Origin: Lujinxingia litoralis
GTDB lineage: Bacteria; Myxococcota_A; Bradymonadia; Bradymonadales; Bradymonadaceae
Length of the DNA: 64,000 bases
Direction: 5' to 3'
Assembly: GCF_003260125.1 (NCBI RefSeq)
Contig: NZ_QHKO01000001.1
Coordinates: 1,010,914-1,074,913, forward strand
The number at the start of each line of letters is the position of its first letter. Position 1 is the first letter of the stretch. A model generated the notes under the pieces. It searched no databases. It was not told where the DNA came from and worked only from the letters and a program-made list of their open reading frames with translations. Shown here in pieces: positions 1 through 9,566 of the stretch. Made by a program: the position numbers and the translations under genes.

Positions 1-1025
1 TCCGCGAGGGTGCATGAGCCGATAGCATCCCCTCCCGGGTAGGTCAGCGTGGGCAGGCAGCCGTAGCCCTCATCAACGCCACGCGGGCACTCCGCCACGT
101 CGGAGCAGGAGCGCATGCAGATGCCCGCCTGGGTATTTGCCGGGTCGGTGAAGCAAATGCCGGTGTCGCCGCCGCACAGACGATCGTATCGAAGCGTACC
201 CGGCTCACCCGGAAGGCAGCTAGCAACGCACATTCCCTCGGGGAAGGTCGTTCCCTCGAACTCCGAGATACACTGACCGGTATAGGCCTCGGTCGAGCAG
301 TCTTCGTCCGTCGCACAGGCTTCCGAAATCGGGTTGACCTCGCAACCACACTGGTCGAACACCTCACTACCGAAGTTGAAGAGATAGCTGTTGAGTTCGG
401 TGCACACGAACATCTTGCCACCGACATCGTTACCACAGCCCTGACCGGCGATCTGCTCGGCCTGAGCTTCGATCTGCTCACAGGCCACTTCGTTGGCGGC
501 GCGAGCCACGCACGAAGGCACGTACTCGACAACTTCCCCGGTGTCCGGGTCCTGCTGCGAGAGACCATTCATGCACAGTTCAATTTCAAACTCGCTGACC
601 GTGATGGTCTGATTCGAACCATCCTCAAGCGCAACTGTCACCGTACCATTCGGATCGCACTGCTCATCAATGCACGCGCCGTACAACGCTTCGCAGTAAG
701 AGGTGCAGGCCGTTTCGGCTTCACAGGCGCCGGGATCGGGATCGGGATCCGGATCCGGATTCGTATCGGTCGCTTCACGGCACACCGCGGTGTCACCCGA
801 CCCACGGCACTCCAGCCCTTCACCGCAGGGGTCAACGCCGTCCTCGCCCACCGAACACTTGGTGTAGCACTGCGCCGGCCCCTCGCCGATCAGCAGGTAG
901 GCTTCGTTTTCACCGCACTTGCTTTCCTGCTCGCCTTCACCACATCCCACGCCAAACGCCATGAGCACCGTGGCCAGACCGGCCAAAATACCGCTGCGCA
1001 ACATGTTCTTTTTGCTCGTCATCAT
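1..1025 (-). CDS. Cys-rich lipoprotein, 3' end outside window
   Basis: The reading frame is open from the ATG at 1025 to the window edge (about 341 codons visible). A tandem ATG ATG start is preceded by a GAGGAGAG ribosome binding site. The product has a basic N-terminus, a hydrophobic stretch and a lipobox-like end (AFGVGC, Cys about 28), so it is probably a lipid-anchored exported protein. After it come a Cys-rich segment, a short Asp-Pro repeat linker (DPDPDPDP) and further Cys-rich segments with evenly scattered Cys pairs, as in disulfide-stabilised secreted proteins of this bacterial group. I do not recognise a catalytic motif. Function unknown; surface or periplasmic location inferred. 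Confidence 0.8.
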   Translation of the reverse strand, partial: MMTSKKNMLRSGILAGLATVLMAFGVGCGEGEQESKCGENEAYLLIGEGPAQCYTKCSVGEDGVDPCGEGLECRGSGDTAVCREATDTNPDPDPDPDPGACEAETACTSYCEALYGACIDEQCDPNGTVTVALEDGSNQTITVSEFEIELCMNGLSQQDPDTGEVVEYVPSCVARAANEVACEQIEAQAEQIAGQGCGNDVGGKMFVCTELNSYLFNFGSEVFDQCGCEVNPISEACATDEDCSTEAYTGQCISEFEGTTFPEGMCVASCLPGEPGTLRYDRLCGGDTGICFTDPANTQAGICMRSCSDVAECPRGVDEGYGCLPTLTYPGGDAIGSCTLA

Positions 1026-1270
1026 TACCACTCTCTCCTCAAACCAAAACGGGTTGCGTTGCGTGCCTGTCTCGCCAGTCGCGACGTGCGCTTTCAGGGA
1101 AGCACATCAATGCAGGCACAAGGGCTCAGCCCTCCACCAAGGAGAGCATGGCCTACACGTCATTCTTAGTCAGAGCCGGGGATCTACGGAAATACGAAGC
1201 GACAACCTAATGTTGATTACGGGCAGCGCACCCGGGCCAGATCCTAAAGCTCGCCAGAAGCGTGCAGACC

Positions 1271-1298
1271 AGCTTACGAATATGCCTAGTTGTGTCAA
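1271..1298 (-). promoter_or_regulatory. possible sigma70 promoter for the lipoprotein gene
   Basis: On the minus strand TTGACA is followed after 16 bases by TAAGCT, inside the 300-base gap between the kinase gene and the lipoprotein gene. The -35 is perfect but the -10 is weak, and it would leave a leader of about 240 bases. Nothing else stands out in the gap. Low confidence. Confidence 0.25.
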
Positions 1299-1325
1299 GA
1301 ACATGTCGCAGAGCGTCATACAGGC

Positions 1326-2444
1326 TCAGCGAAAGGGCATCAGCGCGTCTGCCGGACGCTGAGCAAAATGCTCGGGCTCGGCCCGTGATGCCTCTGACCC
1401 CATCTTCGAAACCGCGGCCTCCACGCACCGGCGCAACCAGGCTCCGATGCCCCGGCGCCTCGCCTGAATCTCGACCTCCTGAACGGCGCGCGACCACTCC
1501 GCCGTTACCTCGTTTTCGAGTGTGGGCAGCGGCGTCTCTGCCAACTGATATGCGCCCTGGAGCGCGCGTTCAATCGCGCCGATCATCTCGGCAGCAGACC
1601 CGAAGCGCGAATCCGGCTGCTTCTCAAGCGTGCGCATAATTACCGCTTCAAAGCCCCCGGAAAGTCCCGGATTGACCTGGCGCGGCCGCTGCGGCGCACG
1701 CCGAGCGTGAGCGTCCATAAGCTCTCGCACTTCCAGGCCCTCAAAAGGTCGCTGCCCGCAGGCGGCTTCGTAGAGCATCACCCCCAGACTATAAAGATCG
1801 CTGGCAAGACACACACCATCGGGGTCCACAACCTCCTCCGGCGAGATGTAGGCCGCGGTGCCCACGATTTTATTGCGTTCGGTTTCGCTGAGGGGCTCGT
1901 CAAGAAATCGCGCCACGCCAAAATCGATAATTTTCGAAGTATAGCGCCCCTCAATCTGGGTAATCATGACGTTGGCAGGTTTCATGTCACGATGCACCAC
2001 TCCCTGGCGATGAGCGGCGGTGAGACCTCGGAGTACATCCACAAAGATACAACCCAGAGTAGCCTCATCGAGATACTCGCTATGCAGCGAACGAAAGCGC
2101 TCTAGCGTCACCCCATCGATGTACTCCATCACAAACGCCAGCGTGTCGTCCTCTTCGATAATTTCGAGGAAACGCGCCACATTGGGATGTTGCATCCGCA
2201 TCATGATCCGCGCCTCCTGATAAAACTTCAGGCGCTTGGTCGGATCCGCAACAAGGTGAGGATGCAGAACTTTAATTGCCACCGGCTCGTAGCGATCGCG
2301 GCGGCGCGCTTTGTAGACGTAGCTGGTCGCCCCGCTACCGGCAAAACCTGTGATGATGTACGGCCCAAACTGCTGACCATAGCTCAGTGTTGCCTGCGGC
2401 TGCGCACACGCCGCCCCTGGTGAACGGCGGATTTGGCTGGTCAT
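1326..2444 (-). CDS. Ser/Thr protein kinase (Hanks type), soluble
   Basis: The 372-residue protein carries one eukaryotic-like kinase domain at about 28-290: a glycine loop (GSGATSYV), the ATP lysine in VAIK (K58), the catalytic loop HRDMKPANV (H151-D153), DFG (174-176) and an SPEE variant of the APE motif. All catalytic residues are present, so it should be active. The roughly 80-residue C-terminal tail is charged and has no clear membrane segment, unlike the two kinases at 37.8-41.0 kb. The ATG at 2444 has a GGGAGG ribosome binding site 5-6 bases upstream. It lies downstream of rpoD on the same strand; target unknown. Confidence 0.9.
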   Translation of the reverse strand: MTSQIRRSPGAACAQPQATLSYGQQFGPYIITGFAGSGATSYVYKARRRDRYEPVAIKVLHPHLVADPTKRLKFYQEARIMMRMQHPNVARFLEIIEEDDTLAFVMEYIDGVTLERFRSLHSEYLDEATLGCIFVDVLRGLTAAHRQGVVHRDMKPANVMITQIEGRYTSKIIDFGVARFLDEPLSETERNKIVGTAAYISPEEVVDPDGVCLASDLYSLGVMLYEAACGQRPFEGLEVRELMDAHARRAPQRPRQVNPGLSGGFEAVIMRTLEKQPDSRFGSAAEMIGAIERALQGAYQLAETPLPTLENEVTAEWSRAVQEVEIQARRRGIGAWLRRCVEAAVSKMGSEASRAEPEHFAQRPADALMPFR

Positions 2445-2536
2445 GACACCCTCCCTGGTACACGTGAACCCGGCTCCCTTCCCTGGGAGCCAGGCCCGAG
2501 TGTTACAGAGCCCACACAGGTGTCAAAAAAACCGAC

Positions 2537-4147
2537 CTACCCCTCGTGGAAAGGCTTGAGCGCATCGGCTCGATTGGGGCCACGCAACTTCTCCAGCGCC
2601 TTGGCCTCGATCTGGCGAATGCGCTCACGGGTCAGGTTGAAGTCCTGACCGACCTCTTCCAGGGTGTGGTCGCTTTTCTCACCGATCCCAAAGCGCATGC
2701 GCAGAATCTTCTCTTCACGCGGCGTCAGCGTGGCCAAGAGCTCCAGGGTCTGCTCACGCAGGTTATGCGTTTCGGCCTCATCCATCGGACTGGGGGAGTT
2801 GATATCCTCGATGAAGTCGCTCAGCTGACTGTCCTCATCATCACCTACCGGCGTCTCCAGACTTACCGGGTGACGCGAGATCTTAATCGCCCGACGCACC
2901 GCCTCCACCGACATGTCCAGCTTCTCGGCGATCGCTTCGGCCTCCGGCTCCCTCCCGAGTTCTTGCTCCAGTTGACGAGACGTACGGATGATACGGTTGA
3001 TCGTCTCAATCAAGTGCACCGGAATCCGAATGGTCCGGGCCTGATCCGCAATGGCCCGTGTGATCGCCTGGCGAATCCACCAGGTTGCGTAGGTCGAGAA
3101 CTTATGACCGCGCTGATACTCAAACTTCTCGACCGCCCGCATCAAACCGATATTGCCCTCCTGGATCAGATCCAGAAAGTGCATCCCACGGTTGACATAC
3201 TTTTTGGCGATCGAAACGACCAGGCGCAGGTTGGCCCGGATCATCTCGCTTTTGGCGCGTTCCGCGCGGCGCTCGCCACGCTCAATTTCCCGAACCATCG
3301 TACGCAATCGGAGCTGATCCATCCCCAGTTCGCGCTCAATGCCCTCGATGATCGCCACTGATTGCGCAAGCGCCTGATCCATCTCTACCGCGATCGCATC
3401 GTGGATGCGCTCTTTCTCAAAGTCCGGACGCTCCCCTCTTTTATAGAGTTCCCGCCAGGCATCCATACGTTCCCGACGTACACCGGCTCGCTGCGCGTAC
3501 CGGTGAATTCGCCGCTCGCACCGATCGATGTTGTCGACCGCCGACTTAAAATTATCCACTAACTCATGAATGAAGCGCTGGGAGAGCAAACACCCCTCCA
3601 CGGCCTGGATCATGCGCAGGTGCGCGCGCTCACGAGCCTTGACGGCCTTCTCGATCACCGCGTCGTCCTGCTCCTCCCTAGCCTTTTGCAGCGCCGCTTC
3701 CTTTCGCGCCAGGGCCTGATACGTCCGCCTTAACCGATCAAAGCGCTCAAAGACCTCCGGGGCCACCGGCGCATCACTATCTTCGCCCCCGGGTTCATAC
3801 TCATCAAAGATCTCCCGCGCACGGCCGGTACCGGCACGCAGGCGTTCGGGAATCGCCAGGATCATCTCGATGGCGGCCGGAGTATTTACCAGCACCTCGA
3901 AGATGATGTCGCGACCGGCCTCGATCTCTTTGGCCACCGCAACCTCCCCCTCACGGGTGAGCAAACTTACCTGTCCGATACCCCGCAGATACATCTTGAC
4001 CGGGTCGAGTTCTCGAAAGTCATCGGCACTCTGGGTGCGCTGGCGCTCGGTACGCTTCTGACGGCGTTTCCCGATGAAATCGTCTTTGGGTTCGGTCGTC
4101 ATCGTCTCCCCACGCTTCGCTTTGGTGGCCTGCTCGAGATTGGTCAT
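2537..4147 (-). CDS. rpoD: RNA polymerase primary sigma factor (RpoD/SigA type)
   Basis: The 536-residue product directs RNA polymerase to housekeeping promoters. Visible in order are region 1.2 ([16 protein letters not shown]), a non-conserved insert of about 200 residues, region 2 with the -10 reading segment ([20 protein letters not shown]), region 3, and region 4 ending in the -35 helix-turn-helix ([18 protein letters not shown]). Region 1.1, usual in primary sigmas, is not evident: only about 45 residues precede region 1.2. Two starts are possible: ATG 4147 or an in-frame ATG at 4102 preceded by GGGGAG. The insert and the sigma-70 helices argue for the primary rather than an alternative sigma. 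dnaG, a common neighbour, is absent. Confidence 0.95.
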   Translation of the reverse strand: MTNLEQATKAKRGETMTTEPKDDFIGKRRQKRTERQRTQSADDFRELDPVKMYLRGIGQVSLLTREGEVAVAKEIEAGRDIIFEVLVNTPAAIEMILAIPERLRAGTGRAREIFDEYEPGGEDSDAPVAPEVFERFDRLRRTYQALARKEAALQKAREEQDDAVIEKAVKARERAHLRMIQAVEGCLLSQRFIHELVDNFKSAVDNIDRCERRIHRYAQRAGVRRERMDAWRELYKRGERPDFEKERIHDAIAVEMDQALAQSVAIIEGIERELGMDQLRLRTMVREIERGERRAERAKSEMIRANLRLVVSIAKKYVNRGMHFLDLIQEGNIGLMRAVEKFEYQRGHKFSTYATWWIRQAITRAIADQARTIRIPVHLIETINRIIRTSRQLEQELGREPEAEAIAEKLDMSVEAVRRAIKISRHPVSLETPVGDDEDSQLSDFIEDINSPSPMDEAETHNLREQTLELLATLTPREEKILRMRFGIGEKSDHTLEEVGQDFNLTRERIRQIEAKALEKLRGPNRADALKPFHEG

Positions 4148-4537
4148 GATATCAGCCCTGGCGTTCGACAGACTCGGTTAAGCGCTGCTCCGAGGCCGAG
4201 GCAGCGCCCTACTCATGATGCACATCCCGTACCAACATCAGGCATTGAAATCCGGAAGCGAATTCGCTAGCCAGATCTGGCCTTTAGCGTCTCTTTCCAG
4301 CCCGGAGTATCGCAACGAAGCATCGGAGCACCCTTTTGCCAATCGGGGGTCTGCTACTCCACCTGCCTCAACCTCCTGAGGCTCGTTGTCCCCACTATGA
4401 ATTCTTTTCATAGAGAGCAGGCACACACCGGCGCCTTACGCAGGCAACATCAAGCGCCACGCACTTCTTCCCCCCCTCGATGTCCTACGAGAGCGCCGAC
4501 GCCCCGGGTTGGGGCGTCAGCTCATGGATTCGCAGGC
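4148..4537. other. 390-base intergenic region with inverted repeats
   Basis: No convincing gene or tRNA is present. Three inverted repeats are visible. GACGCCCC/GGGGCGTC lies just downstream of the merR-like gene and is terminator-like but has no T run. CTATGAA-TTCTT-TTCATAG (4395-4413) is a perfect 7-base repeat and could be an operator. GCGCTGC...GCAGCGC (4182-4207) falls just upstream of rpoD and could fold in its leader. I could not pick a confident promoter. Confidence 0.4.
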
Positions 4538-5281
4538 TTAACGACGCACGCGATTTCGATCGGCCAGCACGGCAAGCGACTCAACTTCGCGTCGCATCTG
4601 GCTGAGCACACGACGGCGACGCTGAACCTGTTCCTCAGCGAGGCGCCGCTCCGCCTGGCGTACCTCGTCACGCTCCTCTTGAGCGCGACGCTCCTGCTCC
4701 AGTTCGGCACGTAACGCGGCAACCTCGCCTTCCAAACGCAACACCTCATCGGAATCGTCGGCACTCAAGGTCTGAGCCCGAAAGCGCGCCTCAGCGAGTT
4801 CACCGGCGAGCGCCTCGCGCTCCTGCTCCAGTGCCACGCGTAGCTCCGAGGCCTCTTGCAACTCCGTCTGTGTCGCCTCCCGAAACTTAAGGAGCTCGTG
4901 TTCGGCCTGGGCCAGCTCCTGGCGTGCATCCGTAAGCTGGGCCAGCAGCGCTTCGTCGCCACTGGCCGCACTACCTCCGGCGGCCTGCGCCACCGAACGG
5001 GCGCTGAGACCTCTCTCAAGCTGGCGTCGCGCCCCGGCGATGGTGAACATCTCCACGTAGAGCAGCTCCCGAATCTCAAGCAAGTGCTCAATGTCGTGGC
5101 GCTGATAGACTCGCTGCCCGCTCTTGGTCTTCTCCGGCTCCAGAGTATCGAACTCCGTCTCCCAGTAGCGCAGGACGTAGGGTTCGACTTCGAGCAGTTT
5201 GGCGACCTCGCCAATCTTAAAATAGGTCTTCTCGGGCAGCTCGATCATCGCCGGTGCGGTCTTATCGGAGGGATGGGTCAT
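4538..5281 (-). CDS. MerR-family regulator with long coiled coil
   Basis: The 247-residue protein starts with a MerR-type winged helix (about 14-85: [20 protein letters not shown], then a wing with SGQRVYQ). From about 110 to the end it is a charged, heptad-like alpha-helical region very rich in Glu, Arg, Leu and Ala, predicted coiled coil, with no effector-binding domain. It follows ihfA on the same strand (gap 61 bases). The order pheS-pheT-ihfA-merR is common in deltaproteobacteria, where this regulator is annotated only by its DNA-binding domain. Its target is unknown. Confidence 0.88.
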   Translation of the reverse strand: MTHPSDKTAPAMIELPEKTYFKIGEVAKLLEVEPYVLRYWETEFDTLEPEKTKSGQRVYQRHDIEHLLEIRELLYVEMFTIAGARRQLERGLSARSVAQAAGGSAASGDEALLAQLTDARQELAQAEHELLKFREATQTELQEASELRVALEQEREALAGELAEARFRAQTLSADDSDEVLRLEGEVAALRAELEQERRAQEERDEVRQAERRLAEEQVQRRRRVLSQMRREVESLAVLADRNRVRR

Positions 5282-5342
5282 CGTGGGATGCTCTTCAAAG
5301 GTCAGTCAGTCGTCTACAAAGATCTGGCAGTGCATTCCCCGA

Positions 5343-5630
5343 TCAACGCTTGCCGTTGATCGAGTCCTTTAGCACCTGACTGACCTTGAATCGCAGCACG
5401 CGACGCTCCGGGATCACGATTTCAATGCCCGTACGGGGATTGCGACCGACCCGCTGGCTCTTCTCGCGAACTTCGAACTTGCCAAAGCCGCTGACTTTGA
5501 TTTCTTCCCCTTCTTCGAGGGTCTCCTTCATCACTTCAAAAATGGTGTCGACATAATCGGACGCCTCTTTCTTGGTGATCCCGACCTTCTCGTAGACCGA
5601 GTCGACAATGTCCGCTTTGGTAATAGTCAT
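5343..5630 (-). CDS. ihfA: Integration host factor alpha subunit (HU/IHF family)
   Basis: The 95-residue DNA-bending protein belongs to the HU/IHF family: N-terminal helices (MTITKADIVDSVYEKVGITK), GFGKFEVREK, and the beta-arm signature GRNPRTGIEIVIPERR that inserts into the minor groove. I chose ATG 5630 because it matches the family length and has GAGGAG 11 bases upstream; a longer frame to 5765 adds 45 unrelated residues. It lies between pheT and the merR-like gene, the usual place for the alpha subunit. IHF acts as an alpha/beta heterodimer; no beta gene is in the window. Confidence 0.93.
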   Translation of the reverse strand: MTITKADIVDSVYEKVGITKKEASDYVDTIFEVMKETLEEGEEIKVSGFGKFEVREKSQRVGRNPRTGIEIVIPERRVLRFKVSQVLKDSINGKR

Positions 5631-5767
5631 GCGCTTACAGCTCCTCAAATCGATGCTCATCAAAGCCCCCGGGCCGGCCGGGTTGTAGTCGGGGTTGGGT
5701 CGCCACGCAACCCTCCAAAAAGGAGCAGCGCGCGCGCCTGGGGTGTCCGCCTTCCCGGGACTCAAAC

Positions 5768-5803
5768 ATGCGAGACGGGGCCAGTCTAAAACATGGCCCC
5801 GTC
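5768..5803 (-). terminator. hairpin after pheT, without T run
   Basis: A perfect 10-base stem GACGGGGCCA/TGGCCCCGTC with a 10-base loop lies between the pheT stop and ihfA. Because no T run follows on either strand it may be an mRNA-processing or stabilising hairpin rather than an intrinsic terminator. Confidence 0.45.
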
Positions 5804-5827
5804 TCCTGAAAAATGAAGTTTTGTGAC

Positions 5828-8308
5828 TTATCGCAGACGCGCGCCCGCCCCTTCTGCCAGGGCCCCAAGGAGCGCGGCATCGGCCGCCTCGATCTCTGCT
5901 TCGGTGAGCGTACGATCGTCAGCCCGATAGGTCACTTTGATGGCCAGACTCCGCTTGCCTTCCGGAATCGGGCTGCCGGTGTAGATATCGAAAAGTGCCA
6001 CGCTTCGGAAGAGCTCTCCAAAGACACCACCCTCGGCACGCAATTTCTCAATCACGTCTTCGATCGTTGCGTAGGCCACACCTTCATCAGCCACCAGCGC
6101 GAAGTCCCGCACCACGGCCGGAAAACGCGCCAGCGTACTGAACTCGCGACGCGGGGCGCCCTCCGCCACCAGCGCTTCCAGATCGATCTCGGCCACAAAG
6201 ATAGCCTGGTCGCTGCCCTCTTTGCTGCTCACCGCGGGATGCAGCTGGCCGACAAACGCAACCGGCTGACGACCGACGCTCCAGACAGCTTGCACTCCCG
6301 GATGCAGGTACGATTCGCCGACTTCGGGCTTCATCCAGCAGGCATCACTGCTATCGAAAGCCTCGCCGAGCGCTTCCACCATCCCCTTGAGGTCGAAGAA
6401 GTCCCAGGTCGACTCCCCCGTCCAGTGCCTGCTCTTGCGCCCGGTCAACGCGATCCCCAGGGTGCGTCGCTCTTCGGTCATGAAGTAGCGGCGTCCGATC
6501 TCGAAAATCGCCACGTCGCTGCGACGCTGCGCCCGGTTGACCTTCAAGTTGTTAAGAAGACTCGGAATCAGCGTGGTACGCATCAGCGCCTGATCCTGCA
6601 CCAGCGGATTGGCCACCCGTGGGGCAAGTTGACGGGAGTCGCCCTCATCCAGCCGCAGGCGATCGAGGTCATCCGCTCCCATGAAGCTGTAGTTGATCAC
6701 CTCGCGCAACCCCTGCCCCAGCAGCAGATCGCGCACCCAACTCAACGCCCGACGCTCAGCGCGCGAGACAATGGTGCCACGCTCCGCCCCCTGCTGGAGC
6801 ACGTGCGCGCGGCCCATCAATGCCTTGGGCATGGTCGCCTCGATCTTATCAAAACCATGCAGGCGGGCGATCTCCTCGACCAGATCGATGGAGCGCTCCA
6901 GATCTGGACGAAAGCTCGGCACCTCAAAACGCCAGGCCTTGTCGTCTTCCGCCACCACCTCCACACCGATGCTCTTGAGGTAGCCCTCGACCTGAGCGGA
7001 TTCGATGGCGGTGCCCAAGACCTGGTTGGCGCGATCTTTCTTGAGTTCGATCGCCGCGGCCTTCGCCACGCCCGGACCTCCATCCAGAATACCCGCGCGC
7101 ACGGTGGGCGCGTCGCCCTCCAGATGCGTCTGGGCCTGGACCAAGAGCGCCACGGCCTCGCGAAGGTTCTCCAGAATAGCTCCCGGATCGATGCCCCGCT
7201 CATAGCGATGACTCGACTCGGAGTGCAGCCCGTGGCGACGGGCGGTACGACGCACCGAACGCGGATCAAAATACGCGCATTCAAGCAGGATACGGCGAGT
7301 TGATTCAGTGACCTCGCTGTCGGCACCGCCCATGACGCCGGCAATCGCCAACGGGCGCCGGGCATCCGCGATCACGAGATCGCTCTCGTCGAGTTTGTAC
7401 TCTTTATGATCGATCGCCTCGAGGCTCTCACCGGCCGCGGCACGACGAACGACGATTTGCTGTGACTCGATCTTATCCAGGTCAAAGGCGTGAAGCGGCT
7501 GCCCCAGATCCATGAGCACATAGTTGGTCACATCCACGATGTTGTTGACACTGCGCATGCCCAGGGCGCTCAAGCGTTGACGCAACCACAGCGGACTGGG
7601 GCCAACCTTGACGCCCTCCAGCACGGCTGCCGCGTAACGAGGACACCCCTCAACGTCAACGACCTGAAGGCTTGCCGCCTCCGATACCGCCCCGGTGTCT
7701 CCTTCCCACAGCGGCGCGGCAATCTGCATCTTTTCCGGACGAAGCTCACGCCCGTAGAGCGCTGCCACCTCCCGGGCCACCCCACGGTGGCTCAGGCAAT
7801 CCGGGCGGTTGGGCGTCAGCCCGATGTGCAAGATCACATCCTTGAGCCCCAACGCCTCAAAGATTGGCTGGCCCACTTTCAGTGAGCGATCCAGGAGCAT
7901 CAGCCCCTCACTTTCGCTGGCAAGATCGAGCTCTTCTTCACTGCAGAGCATCCCGGCCGAAGGAACACCCATGACTTTGCGTGCGCCGATCGAAAAATCG
8001 ATCCCCGGAGGCTCAGCCCCGGGAAGCGCCACCGGTACGAAATCACCCGCCTGCATATTGGTGGCACCGCACACGATCTGACGTAACTCGTCCTCTCCCG
8101 CATCCACCTTGCACACCACCAGGCGGTCGGCCTTGGGATGCTCTTCGATGCTATCGATACGGCCGACCACGACCTTTTCCTGGCCTTCGCCGATGCGCTC
8201 GACCTCTTCGACCTCCAGCCCCGCCAGCGTCAGGCGCGTGGCGAGTTCGTCGGCGTCCAGGTCGTTGATCTCCACCCACTGATTGAGCCAGTTCAAGCTC
8301 ACTTTCAT
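5828..8308 (-). CDS. pheT: Phenylalanyl-tRNA synthetase beta subunit
   Basis: The 826-residue beta subunit pairs with PheS in the alpha2-beta2 enzyme that charges tRNA-Phe. It has the N-terminal MKVSLNWLNQWVEI segment, the OB-fold tRNA-binding domain (about 40-150, VVGRIDSIEEHPKADRLVVC), the B3/B4 editing region (about 210-390), the B5 domain, the synthetase-like core and the C-terminal anticodon-binding ferredoxin fold (about 730-826, FPAVVRDFALV). Its length is normal for the full-length bacterial form. It follows pheS after a short gap, and the two are probably translated from one message. Confidence 0.97.
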   Translation of the reverse strand: MKVSLNWLNQWVEINDLDADELATRLTLAGLEVEEVERIGEGQEKVVVGRIDSIEEHPKADRLVVCKVDAGEDELRQIVCGATNMQAGDFVPVALPGAEPPGIDFSIGARKVMGVPSAGMLCSEEELDLASESEGLMLLDRSLKVGQPIFEALGLKDVILHIGLTPNRPDCLSHRGVAREVAALYGRELRPEKMQIAAPLWEGDTGAVSEAASLQVVDVEGCPRYAAAVLEGVKVGPSPLWLRQRLSALGMRSVNNIVDVTNYVLMDLGQPLHAFDLDKIESQQIVVRRAAAGESLEAIDHKEYKLDESDLVIADARRPLAIAGVMGGADSEVTESTRRILLECAYFDPRSVRRTARRHGLHSESSHRYERGIDPGAILENLREAVALLVQAQTHLEGDAPTVRAGILDGGPGVAKAAAIELKKDRANQVLGTAIESAQVEGYLKSIGVEVVAEDDKAWRFEVPSFRPDLERSIDLVEEIARLHGFDKIEATMPKALMGRAHVLQQGAERGTIVSRAERRALSWVRDLLLGQGLREVINYSFMGADDLDRLRLDEGDSRQLAPRVANPLVQDQALMRTTLIPSLLNNLKVNRAQRRSDVAIFEIGRRYFMTEERRTLGIALTGRKSRHWTGESTWDFFDLKGMVEALGEAFDSSDACWMKPEVGESYLHPGVQAVWSVGRQPVAFVGQLHPAVSSKEGSDQAIFVAEIDLEALVAEGAPRREFSTLARFPAVVRDFALVADEGVAYATIEDVIEKLRAEGGVFGELFRSVALFDIYTGSPIPEGKRSLAIKVTYRADDRTLTEAEIEAADAALLGALAEGAGARLR

Positions 8309-8362
8309 GATCTACTCGTCGTTCAAAAGGTCTGCGATTGCCTCAACGTCACCCAATCCGGC

Positions 8363-9394
8363 TTAGAACTGCTCCAAAAAGCGCAGATCGTTCTCGTAGA
8401 AGAGACGGATGTCGTTGACCCCGAGCTTGAGCATGGCCACACGTTCCACGCCGAGCCCAAAGGCGAAGCCGCTGTAACGCTGCGGATCGATGCCCGATGC
8501 GCTCAACACGTTGGGATCGATCATTCCGGAGCCCAGAATCTCGATCCAACCGGAGTGGCTGCATACCCGGCAGCCCTCGCCGCGACAGAAAATGCATCCC
8601 ACATCGACCTCGGCGCTGGGCTCGGTGAAGGGGAAGAAGCTCGGTCGCAACCGAATCGGCGTCCCTTCCCCGAAGCAGCGCTCGGCGAAATGCTGAAGTG
8701 TGCCCTTAAGATCCCCAAAGGTCACATGCTCATCCACCAGGAGGCCCTCAACCTGATGAAACACCGGACTGTGCGTAATATCGCTGTCACAGCGGTACAC
8801 GCGCCCTGGCGAGATCACGCGAATCGGCAGCTCGTAGGACTGCATCGTGCGCACCTGCACCGGCGAGGTATGCGTGCGCAGCAGCCGCTCGTCGTCGAGC
8901 ATAAAGGTATCTTGCATATCGCGCGCCGGGTGATCCGGCGGGAAGTTGAGCGCCTCGAAGTTAAAGTAGTCGCTCTCGATCTCGGGTCCCTCGGCAACTT
9001 CGAAACCCATCTCTTCAAAGATCGCGATGAGTTCCTGCTCGATCTGGCGCAGCGGGTGCCCCATGGAGGCCTGAAGCGGACGCGCCGGAAGCGTGATATC
9101 GACCGCTTCTTCGCGCATTTTGCGCTCAAGCTCCTGCTCGGCGATCGCCCGCATTCGAGCCTCAAACGCCCCCTCAATAGCTTGCTTGCAGGCATTCGAG
9201 GCCTGACCGGCCAGGCGCCGATCTTCGTGCGCCAGATCGCGCAGCACTTTCATCAAATCCTGAACCTGGCCTTTGCGCCCCAGATAACTGTTCTTGATCT
9301 GGATCGCATCTTCCCTTCGAGGGGCCTCGGCCAACGCCGCTACAGCCAGGGAGGCCAGCGCCTCGAGCTTATTGCTGAGCTCTTCCACGTTCAT
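8363..9394 (-). CDS. pheS: Phenylalanyl-tRNA synthetase alpha subunit
   Basis: The 343-residue catalytic subunit has an N-terminal coiled coil (about 1-90, with SYLGRKGQVQDLMK), then the class II core with GFEVAEGPEIESDYFNFEAL, the motif-2 region (VYRCDSDITHSPVFHQVEG) and motif 3 (FGLGVERVAMLKLGV). Size and motifs are standard. The ATG at 9394 has AAAGGATAAGG upstream. It is separated from rplT by a terminator-like hairpin (9480-9534), so pheST may be attenuated or have its own promoter. Confidence 0.97.
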   Translation of the reverse strand: MNVEELSNKLEALASLAVAALAEAPRREDAIQIKNSYLGRKGQVQDLMKVLRDLAHEDRRLAGQASNACKQAIEGAFEARMRAIAEQELERKMREEAVDITLPARPLQASMGHPLRQIEQELIAIFEEMGFEVAEGPEIESDYFNFEALNFPPDHPARDMQDTFMLDDERLLRTHTSPVQVRTMQSYELPIRVISPGRVYRCDSDITHSPVFHQVEGLLVDEHVTFGDLKGTLQHFAERCFGEGTPIRLRPSFFPFTEPSAEVDVGCIFCRGEGCRVCSHSGWIEILGSGMIDPNVLSASGIDPQRYSGFAFGLGVERVAMLKLGVNDIRLFYENDLRFLEQF

Positions 9395-9479
9395 CGCGCC
9401 TTATCCTTTTGCTTCGGGGTGATCGATGTGGGTGATCGAAAGGCTCGACCCCCGACGGTCCACGCATGTCGACCGCCAA

Positions 9480-9534
9480 GAAAAAACAAACGCCCCGATC
9501 GTCTCATCCTGATTGATGATTCGAAACGGGGCGT
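9480..9534 (-). terminator. terminator-like hairpin between rplT and pheS
   Basis: Read on the minus strand, ACGCCCCG and CGGGGCGT form an 8-base stem; an inner TCATC/GATGA pair closes part of the loop; TTTGTTTTTTC follows at once. This is a classic intrinsic terminator just after rplT and about 90 bases before pheS. It could end the infC-rpmI-rplT message or be an attenuator for pheST. No leader peptide rich in Phe codons is visible upstream. Confidence 0.65.
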
Positions 9535-9566
9535 CACTCAATGCACAGCGCCAGCTGGCGCCATAC

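Noticed and set aside
4238..4426. 62-codon minus-strand frame upstream of rpoD
   Set aside because: No ribosome binding site before its start, no hydrophobic or conserved pattern; judged a chance frame.
4148..4537. tRNA gene in the merR-rpoD gap
   Set aside because: No T-loop (GTTCRA) with flanking stems or cloverleaf could be drawn on either strand, although some related genomes have a tRNA near this gene order.
5813..7303. Long plus-strand frame (496 codons) across pheT
   Set aside because: Antisense to a complete, well-matched pheT; no motif or ribosome binding site.
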